DNA of 10,783 nucleotides from assembly GCA_005790265.1 (NCBI GenBank), contig SXVE01000433.1, forward strand, positions 1-10,783. The letters run 5' to 3'. Positions 1 through 4,717 of this stretch are shown piece after piece (the first letter of the stretch is position 1; each line of letters starts with the position of its first letter). Source of the stretch: Acidobacteriota bacterium. Its GTDB lineage: Bacteria > Acidobacteriota > Blastocatellia > Pyrinomonadales > Pyrinomonadaceae. The translations under genes and the position numbers were made by a program. The notes beneath the pieces were generated by a model that saw only the letters and a program-made list of their open reading frames with translations, was not told the origin of the DNA and made no database searches.

Positions 1-69
1 AAGCGATTTTTCAGCAATTGGATTCTCAATCCAAAATTCTTGTAAACGTCTTTTTGAAATAATGTGCAT
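1..69 (-). CDS. higB: HigB-type toxin, mRNA interferase (5' part only)
   Basis: Only the first 23 codons are in the window; the gene runs off the left edge. The start is ATG at 69-67 and the peptide begins MHIISKRRLQEFW, followed by IENPIAEKSL. This closely matches the N-terminus of the HigB family of type II toxins (typically M-x-V-I-S-x-x-x-L-x-E-F-W-x-x-H/N-P-D/x-A-E). HigB proteins are ribosome-dependent mRNA interferases of the RelE superfamily, about 95-100 residues long, usually with the HigA antitoxin gene just downstream; here that would lie outside the window. An AGGAG ribosome binding site sits at 85-81, 11 nt before the ATG. The 69 bases are only 30% G+C (21 of 69) and use AGA and TTA codons, unlike the neighbouring helicase gene, which suggests horizontal acquisition. 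The family call rests on 23 residues, so whether the toxin is intact or active cannot be judged. Confidence 0.72.
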   Translation of the reverse strand, partial: MHIISKRRLQEFWIENPIAEKSL

Positions 70-169
70 TAACAACTAATCTCCTGAAAAATTTTTTCGT
101 ATTTTTTTCCTCCTTTGTTTTGGTTAATTTTAATTTAATTTGAATTTTAGTTTGATTTTAGTTGTTAAT
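68..169 (-). repeat. 12-bp inverted repeat spanning the higB start and leader
   Basis: ATTAACAACTAA at 68-79 is exactly complementary in inverted orientation to TTAGTTGTTAAT at 158-169. In the minus-strand transcript the leader copy (169-158) could pair with the copy that overlaps the A and T of the higB start codon and the spacer after the Shine-Dalgarno sequence. The stem would have 12 pairs, only two of them G-C, and enclose 78 nt. This would require transcription to start upstream of 169. The DNA repeat is seen directly; a regulatory role is inference, and AT-rich sequence raises the odds of chance matches. Confidence 0.4.
81..116 (-). promoter_or_regulatory. Tandem Shine-Dalgarno sequences ahead of higB
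   Basis: On the minus strand there are two ribosome-binding motifs before the toxin start. AGGAG at 85-81 lies 11 nt from the ATG and probably serves it. A stronger AAAGGAGG at 116-109 lies about 39 nt upstream and has no ATG, GTG or TTG at a usable distance; it is followed by an A-rich run and ATACG. It may act as a standby site, serve a non-canonical start, or be chance in purine-rich DNA. Confidence 0.4.
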
Positions 170-198
170 TGATTTTAGTTTTTGTTTTGATTTAAGTT
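114..198. repeat. AT-rich block with degenerate TTGATTTTAGTT repeats
   Basis: This 85-base block contains no C on the plus strand (13 G, the rest A/T), so a higB leader read from the minus strand would contain no G here. Four related 12-13-mers lie in it: TTGAATTTTAGTT at 140-152, TTGATTTTAGTT at 152-163 and 169-180, and TTGATTTAAGTT at 187-198. The last three start 17 and 18 bp apart. They could be a decayed tandem repeat or closely spaced protein-binding sites between higB and the divergent helicase gene. HigA operators are usually palindromic, and these units are not. Confidence 0.5.
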
Positions 199-224
199 CA
201 AGTTACTTTACAAAGGAACAGAAA

Positions 225-245
225 AATTCTCTCATTTTGAGAATT
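225..245. repeat. Small inverted repeat upstream of the helicase gene
   Basis: AATTCTC at 225-231 and GAGAATT at 239-245 form a perfect 7-bp inverted repeat around a 7-base centre. The flanks ACAG and CTGT add further imperfect pairing, and a short T-rich run follows at 254-263. It lies between two divergent genes, so it is not placed as a normal gene-end terminator. An operator or a leader hairpin is possible. No function is shown. Confidence 0.3.
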
Positions 246-261
246 CTGTGTCAAATAATTT

Positions 262-289
262 TTGACTTTGATAAAAATCAACCTAAGTT
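262..289 (+). promoter_or_regulatory. Weak candidate promoter for the helicase gene
   Basis: TTGACT at 262-267 matches five of six bases of the sigma-70 -35 consensus. The best-placed -10 partner is TAAGTT at 284-289, after a 16-bp spacer, and matches only three of six, so the call is weak. It would leave a leader of roughly 20-25 nt before the ATG at 320. I see no clear Shine-Dalgarno sequence before that ATG. Confidence 0.22.
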
Positions 290-319
290 TTACCATTGAA
301 TTTTCGCTCAAAAAACATT

Positions 320-2734
320 ATGGAAATTCTCGATTCTCTAAATCCGCAGCAGCGCGAAGCGGTTAAAACAACTGAAGGTCCGCTGTTGATTTTGGCGGGC
401 GCCGGTTCGGGCAAAACGCGCGTGATTACGGTGCGGATTGCTTATTTGATCGCCGAAAAAGGCGTCGCGCCGTATAACATTCTCGCCGTTACTTTTACCA
501 ATAAAGCGGCAGGCGAAATGCGCGAGCGCGTTGAGGCGTTGATGAAAGGTCAAAAAATGCAGTCGGCGCCGCTGGTGACGACTTTTCACTCGTTGTGCGT
601 GCGGATTCTGCGGCAGGACATCGAACATTTGGGCGAAGGCTACACGAAATCTTTTACGATTTACGACACGGACGATTCGATTAAAGTTTTGAAAGCGTGC
701 GTTAAAGACATCGGTTTCGACGAAAAACAGCTTGCCGCGCGACAGTGTTTGAACGCGATTTCCGGCTCGAAAAATCGCGGCGAAGACTCGGATTTATTCG
801 CCTCGCGCGTCGAATTCAGCGACGAGCGAAAATCTGCTATTGCGCGTGTTTTCAAACTTTACGAGGAACGTTTAAATAACGCTAACGCGCTCGATTTCGA
901 CGATTTGATGATTAAAACTGTGCGGCTTTTGCGCAAGTCGCAGGAAGTTCGCGAAAAATACAACGACAAATTCAAATATATTCTCGTTGACGAATATCAG
1001 GATACGAACGCTCTGCAATTTGCTTTAATCAGTTATTTGACCGAAAAACAGCAAAATATCTGCGTGGTCGGCGACGATGCGCAGTCAATTTACGGGTTTC
1101 GCGGCGCGGACATCGCCAATATTTTGCAGTTTGAAGAGCATTTTCCGAAATCGAAAACGATTATGCTCGAACAGAATTATCGTTCGACGCAGACAATTCT
1201 CGACGCGGCGGACGCGATTATCAAAAATAACGAAGGTCGCAAAGAGAAAAAACTCTGGACATCGAATCCGGGCGGCGAGAAAATCTTTTATTATCCAGCG
1301 TTTGACGGCGATGGCGAAGCGCGTTTCGTTGCCGCGCAAATTGACGAATACCGCCGCCGCGAACCGAACGGAAAAGCGGCGATTTTGTATCGCACGAACG
1401 CGCAGTCGCGTCTTTTTGAAGAAGCGTTGCGCCGCAACCGCATCGAATACAACATCGTCGGCGGTTTTTCGTTCTATGAACGCGCTGAAATTAAAGATGT
1501 CATCGCTTATTTGAAAATGGCACTCAATCCGTTTGACGACATCGCATTTATGCGCGTCGTCAACACGCCGACGCGCGGACTCGGAAAAACTTCGCTCGAT
1601 GAATTGCAGCTGCGCGCGCGCGATTTCGGAACTTCGTTGTGGGAAGCGCTCGCGATTATCACGGAAAATTACGATAAACCTTTGAATCTGACGGCGCGCG
1701 CTCTCGAATCTTTGCGGAAATTCAAACAAGTCGTCGAAAATCTGCAAAAGAAAGTCGCTGAAGCGTCGGAAACCGACAAGCCGGTGACCGAAGTTGTTAT
1801 TGCGGCGATTGAAGATACCGGTTATGCGAATATGCTGCGCGCCGAAAACACGGACGAATCGGCGACCAGACTCGAAAATTTGGAAGAACTCGTCAACGCG
1901 GCGGTTGATTACGACAAACAGGAACAAAACGGACTCCGCGATTTTATTGACCATTCCGCGCTCGTTTCCGACACGGACAAATTCGACCGCAACGCCGCCG
2001 TGACGATGATGACCGTTCACGCGGCGAAAGGTTTGGAATTTCCGATTGTCTTTCTCGTCGGTCTCGAAGATGGCATTTTCCCGCATTCGCGTTCGTTAAA
2101 TGACACGAAAGAACTCGAAGAAGAACGGCGGCTCGCGTATGTCGCGATCACGCGTGCCGAAAAGATTTTATTTATCACGCATTCGATGCGCCGCCGCGTT
2201 TACGGCGAAGAAATGGCGGCGGAACCGTCGCAGTTTTTGAACGAAATGCCGCTCGATTTGATTAAAGATATGTCGCGCGGTTCAAGCTGGCTTTCGTTCG
2301 CTAAAAGTTCGGGCGTGCAGTCAAACAAATATGCGGCGTCGGCGCTGCGCGGCGAAACGCAAAAGGAAAAACCAAAAAACGCTTACACCGGCAAAACGTA
2401 TAACAATGCCGAAGCGATTGCCGAATTTTTCAAAAACAAAAAAGGCAACGCGCCGAATGTTCCGATGGCGGAAGAAAAACCGACGATCAGCCGTCCCGTT
2501 ACCGGTTTTGATAAATTAAAAGCCGCCGCGACGCAAAATAAACCGGGCGCGAAACCTGCCGGTGAAAGTTCCGGTTCGTTTGTCGCGGGAAGTCACGTGC
2601 GGCACGCTAAATACGGCAAAGGCTTGGTTTTGCGGCGTGAAGGCACAGGCGATAATGTAAAGTTGACAATCAGCTTTCCCGGTTTCGGTCAGAAAAAGAT
2701 GATCGAAAAATTTGCCAATTTAGAAAAAGCATAA
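320..2734 (+). CDS. pcrA: ATP-dependent DNA helicase, UvrD/PcrA family
   Basis: This is a superfamily 1A 3'-5' DNA helicase that acts in nucleotide excision repair, replication restart and clearing proteins such as RecA from DNA. Numbered from ATG 320 (804 residues), the motifs are: Q motif LNPQQREAV at 7-15; Walker A GAGSGKT at 27-33; Walker B DEYQD at 224-228; GDDAQSIYGFRGAD at 251-264; LEQNYRST at 283-290; motif V VTMMTVHAAKGLEF at 561-574; and motif VI EEERRLAYVAITRA at 600-613, with the arginine finger. A Lys/Ala/Pro-rich linker leads to a C-terminal Tudor-like domain (about 750-804, VRHAKYGKG then an FPGFG strand), as in PcrA. All key residues are present and the length is normal. I chose ATG 320 because PcrA proteins begin just before the Q motif. 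A TTG at 296 would add eight residues and cannot be excluded; neither start has a strong ribosome site. It stands alone and ends in its own terminator. Confidence 0.96.
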   Translation: MEILDSLNPQQREAVKTTEGPLLILAGAGSGKTRVITVRIAYLIAEKGVAPYNILAVTFTNKAAGEMRERVEALMKGQKMQSAPLVTTFHSLCVRILRQDIEHLGEGYTKSFTIYDTDDSIKVLKACVKDIGFDEKQLAARQCLNAISGSKNRGEDSDLFASRVEFSDERKSAIARVFKLYEERLNNANALDFDDLMIKTVRLLRKSQEVREKYNDKFKYILVDEYQDTNALQFALISYLTEKQQNICVVGDDAQSIYGFRGADIANILQFEEHFPKSKTIMLEQNYRSTQTILDAADAIIKNNEGRKEKKLWTSNPGGEKIFYYPAFDGDGEARFVAAQIDEYRRREPNGKAAILYRTNAQSRLFEEALRRNRIEYNIVGGFSFYERAEIKDVIAYLKMALNPFDDIAFMRVVNTPTRGLGKTSLDELQLRARDFGTSLWEALAIITENYDKPLNLTARALESLRKFKQVVENLQKKVAEASETDKPVTEVVIAAIEDTGYANMLRAENTDESATRLENLEELVNAAVDYDKQEQNGLRDFIDHSALVSDTDKFDRNAAVTMMTVHAAKGLEFPIVFLVGLEDGIFPHSRSLNDTKELEEERRLAYVAITRAEKILFITHSMRRRVYGEEMAAEPSQFLNEMPLDLIKDMSRGSSWLSFAKSSGVQSNKYAASALRGETQKEKPKNAYTGKTYNNAEAIAEFFKNKKGNAPNVPMAEEKPTISRPVTGFDKLKAAATQNKPGAKPAGESSGSFVAGSHVRHAKYGKGLVLRREGTGDNVKLTISFPGFGQKKMIEKFANLEKA

Positions 2735-2750
2735 ATAAAGTAAGTAATCG

Positions 2751-2798
2751 AAAATAAGAAGCAGCGCAAAGATAACTTTGCGCTGCTTCTTATTTTTT
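2751..2798 (+). terminator. Intrinsic terminator after the helicase gene
   Basis: A perfect 21-bp inverted repeat (2751-2771 with 2776-2796) encloses a 4-base ATAA loop. The core pairs AAGCAGCGCAAAG with CTTTGCGCTGCTT. A run of T closes the right side and a matching A-run precedes the left side, so it could work in both directions, although only the plus-strand helicase gene needs it here. It starts 17 nt after the stop codon. Confidence 0.93.
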
Positions 2799-2826
2799 AA
2801 CCGTTATTCAGCAAAACGTGTATGAT
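2797..2826 (+). promoter_or_regulatory. Candidate promoter for the envelope gene pair
   Basis: TATGAT at 2821-2826 is a good -10 match. TTAACC at 2797-2802 is a four-of-six -35 match 18 bp upstream, directly after the helicase terminator. The leader would be about 70 nt. Within it lies the short inverted repeat TTTGAC (2850-2855) / GTCAAA (2869-2874), a possible operator or a second -35. The lipoprotein start has a GGGGG ribosome site at 2890-2894. Confidence 0.4.
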
Positions 2827-2902
2827 AATTGCATAGCTTTACAGATACGTTTGACGAAAATTCAAACTGTCAAAATTTAGAACACTACTGGGGGAATTTA
2901 TC

Positions 2903-3850
2903 ATGCGAAAATTTCGTTTTGCGAAATTAACATCAATTTCTGCTTTATCGGCATCAATCGTTTTTTCAATCGGTTGTCAGCCGCAAACTTCGACGACGAA
3001 CGCCAATTTGGTTAATACAAACGCGAACGTCGCCAATTCGTTCGTCAACACGAATTCCAATTCTGCGGCGATGAATATGAACGGCGCGGCGAGTTCGATG
3101 ATTGAAACGAGAGAGCCGGAACAATATACCGCCAAAGTCGCTCTTAATTTTGAAGCGGTCGGCGATCAGCGAACGACGGCGCTGCCGACAATCGGCGCGG
3201 TCGTCGCGCGCAGCGGCGCAGATCGTAGAATGGAATTCACTTTGCCGGGAACGGGCGAAAAAGTCATCTATCTCGACAAAGCCGGAACCAATTACGTGAT
3301 TTTGCCGAATCGCAAACAATACGCCGAGTTAAATGCGCAATCGGTCGGTTTTGAAGTGCGGCAACTGCTGATGCCCGAACAAATCGTGCAGCAAGTCAAG
3401 AAAATGCAGGGCTTGGAAATGGTCGGCGAAGAACAGCAAAACGGCAGAACCGTCATGAAATACCGTTACGGCGGCGTTGCCAACACGCAGACGCAAGCCG
3501 GACAGGTCGGAACCGAATCTTTTTTAATGGTAGATAAAGAAACGGGTTTGCCGCTGCGTTCGGAAACCGTCGCGCAGTCGCAAACCGGCGGCAATGTGCA
3601 GGGATTCAAAGGCGCGCGAATGATTACGCAAATGAGCGATATTCAAACTTCGGCTGATCCGGCGTTGTTTATGCCGCCGACCGATTACGCGAAAGTTGAT
3701 TCCGAACAGCTCAAAGCGCAGATGAGTTTGATCTTTAATGTTGCCGGTCAATTTATCGGTCAGATGATGCAGTCGGCAGCGAAACCGGCGACATCGCCAA
3801 TGACGAGTCCAATAAATAATTCGGCGGCAAATTCAGCTCCGCAGCAATAA
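2903..3850 (+). CDS. Lipoprotein of unknown function, possibly LolA/DUF4412-like
   Basis: The 315-residue protein starts with a basic, hydrophobic signal peptide ending in a lipobox-like SIG-C at residues 22-25, so Cys25 is the likely lipidated residue; the -3 position is Ser rather than the preferred Leu. An Asn/Thr/Ser-rich linker follows (about 26-65), then a beta-rich segment with patterns such as MEFTLPGTGEKVIYLD and YVILPNRKQYAEL. These resemble LolA-like or DUF4412 lipoproteins, which bind lipid or act in outer-membrane lipoprotein handling, but this is family resemblance only. The C-terminal 25 residues are Ala/Ser/Pro/Asn-rich. The ATG follows GGGGG at a spacing of 8. The next gene starts 4 nt after the stop, so the two are almost certainly cotranscribed and probably translationally coupled. 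The linker style is common in lipoproteins of blastocatellian acidobacteria as I remember them. The lipoprotein call is firm; the function is unknown. Confidence 0.85.
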   Translation: MRKFRFAKLTSISALSASIVFSIGCQPQTSTTNANLVNTNANVANSFVNTNSNSAAMNMNGAASSMIETREPEQYTAKVALNFEAVGDQRTTALPTIGAVVARSGADRRMEFTLPGTGEKVIYLDKAGTNYVILPNRKQYAELNAQSVGFEVRQLLMPEQIVQQVKKMQGLEMVGEEQQNGRTVMKYRYGGVANTQTQAGQVGTESFLMVDKETGLPLRSETVAQSQTGGNVQGFKGARMITQMSDIQTSADPALFMPPTDYAKVDSEQLKAQMSLIFNVAGQFIGQMMQSAAKPATSPMTSPINNSAANSAPQQ

Positions 3851-3854
3851 AATT

Positions 3855-4625
3855 ATGAGTAAATTCATCGTATTTTTACTCGGCGCACTGCTCGGCATCG
3901 TCATCGGCGGCGCGATTATTTTTTATACTTTCGGCGGCGCGCCGCGCGCGGCAAAAGCGCCGGGCGCGCCGATTCAGCCGCCGGACGCCAGCGGCGCACC
4001 GCCCGGAACCGCGCAAATCGTATTGAAACAGGATTTCTTCAATCAGGTTTTGCAGACGATTTTTCGCGATATGAACGCCCCGGCTTTTCCGCTTAATTTG
4101 ACCGGACAAAACAATGCGGGAAACGATCAAGTCGTGCAGTACGGCTTGCTGCAAAACGCCAACCAGTGCGAAGGAAAAATCACGCTTTTGCCGGAAGGCA
4201 GCGGCGTTCAGACCGGCGTTCGATTCGAGAATAACCGTATCGGCGCGCCGCTCGCTTTTTCCGGCAGCACGAGCGTTTTCGGCAACTGCGTGCAGTTTAA
4301 CGGTTGGGCGCAGGCGGCGCTCGATTTGCGTTTCGACGCCGCGCAGCAAACTGTTTTCGGACAAATAAACGTCGAAACCGTCAACATTGACGGGCTTTCG
4401 CCGATTATCAGCGGATTCGTTACGCCGATTGTGCAGTCAACGATCAATCAGCGTGTCAATCCGATTCAGATTTTGCAGGGCAAACAAATCGCGCTCAATC
4501 TGCCGATTACAGCGACAAACGGCAATTTGCAGGCGAACGTGCAGGATGTTCGGTCTGAAATCAAAGATAACGCGCTGAATTTGTATGTCATTTACGAATT
4601 TGCCGGAAAACCGATTGGTCAATAA
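3855..4625 (+). CDS. Membrane-anchored periplasmic protein of unknown function
   Basis: The 256-residue protein has one N-terminal hydrophobic segment (about residues 4-26, rich in Leu/Ile/Gly) with no clear cleavage site, suggesting a membrane anchor with the rest outside the cytoplasm. A Pro/Ala/Gly-rich linker (about 28-52) leads to a predicted beta-rich domain of some 200 residues. Two cysteines (105 and 145) lie in that domain and could form a disulphide. The segment around PIVQSTINQRVNPIQIL followed by a strand-rich end is faintly reminiscent of lipid-binding TULIP-type proteins (LmeA/DUF2993 or YceB/DUF1439), but I cannot confirm this. It starts 4 nt after the lipoprotein stop with little Shine-Dalgarno sequence, so translation probably depends on the upstream gene. 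The two proteins probably act together at the cell envelope; this is inference from spacing. Confidence 0.82.
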   Translation: MSKFIVFLLGALLGIVIGGAIIFYTFGGAPRAAKAPGAPIQPPDASGAPPGTAQIVLKQDFFNQVLQTIFRDMNAPAFPLNLTGQNNAGNDQVVQYGLLQNANQCEGKITLLPEGSGVQTGVRFENNRIGAPLAFSGSTSVFGNCVQFNGWAQAALDLRFDAAQQTVFGQINVETVNIDGLSPIISGFVTPIVQSTINQRVNPIQILQGKQIALNLPITATNGNLQANVQDVRSEIKDNALNLYVIYEFAGKPIGQ

Positions 4626-4630
4626 GAAAG

Positions 4631-4710
4631 ATTGTCTGATTTGAAAAAGTAAAAGGTTCGCAATATTTTTATTATTGCGAACCTTTTACTTTTTGACACA
4701 GTCGGACAAT
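4631..4710. terminator. Bidirectional terminator between convergent genes
   Basis: A perfect 22-bp stem (4644-4665 with 4673-4694) with a 7-base loop carries an A-run on the left and a T-run on the right, so it can end transcription from both sides: the envelope pair from the left and the large exported-protein gene from the right. Outside it, ATTGTCTGAT (4631-4640) can pair with GTCGGACAAT (4701-4710) if two G-U pairs are allowed in the plus-strand transcript. This gives a second, outer stem separated by a 3 x 6 internal loop. Confidence 0.92.
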
Positions 4711-4717
4711 TTCTTGA

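Noticed and set aside
114..198. CRISPR-like array in the repeat block near the left edge
   Set aside because: The repeats are 12-13 bases with spacers of at most 6 bases, imperfect and AT-rich. CRISPR repeats are longer, near-identical and separated by unique spacers of 25-45 bases.
296..319. Upstream TTG start adding eight residues to the helicase
   Set aside because: The family starts just before the Q motif and an ATG lies at 320. The TTG has no Shine-Dalgarno sequence. It remains a possible alternative, not the preferred start.
1085..2086. A 333-codon open frame on the strand opposite the helicase gene
   Set aside because: It lies wholly within a gene whose helicase motifs are all intact. 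The Arg/Phe-rich product is typical of an antisense shadow of G+C-biased codons, and it has no ribosome site or recognisable domain.
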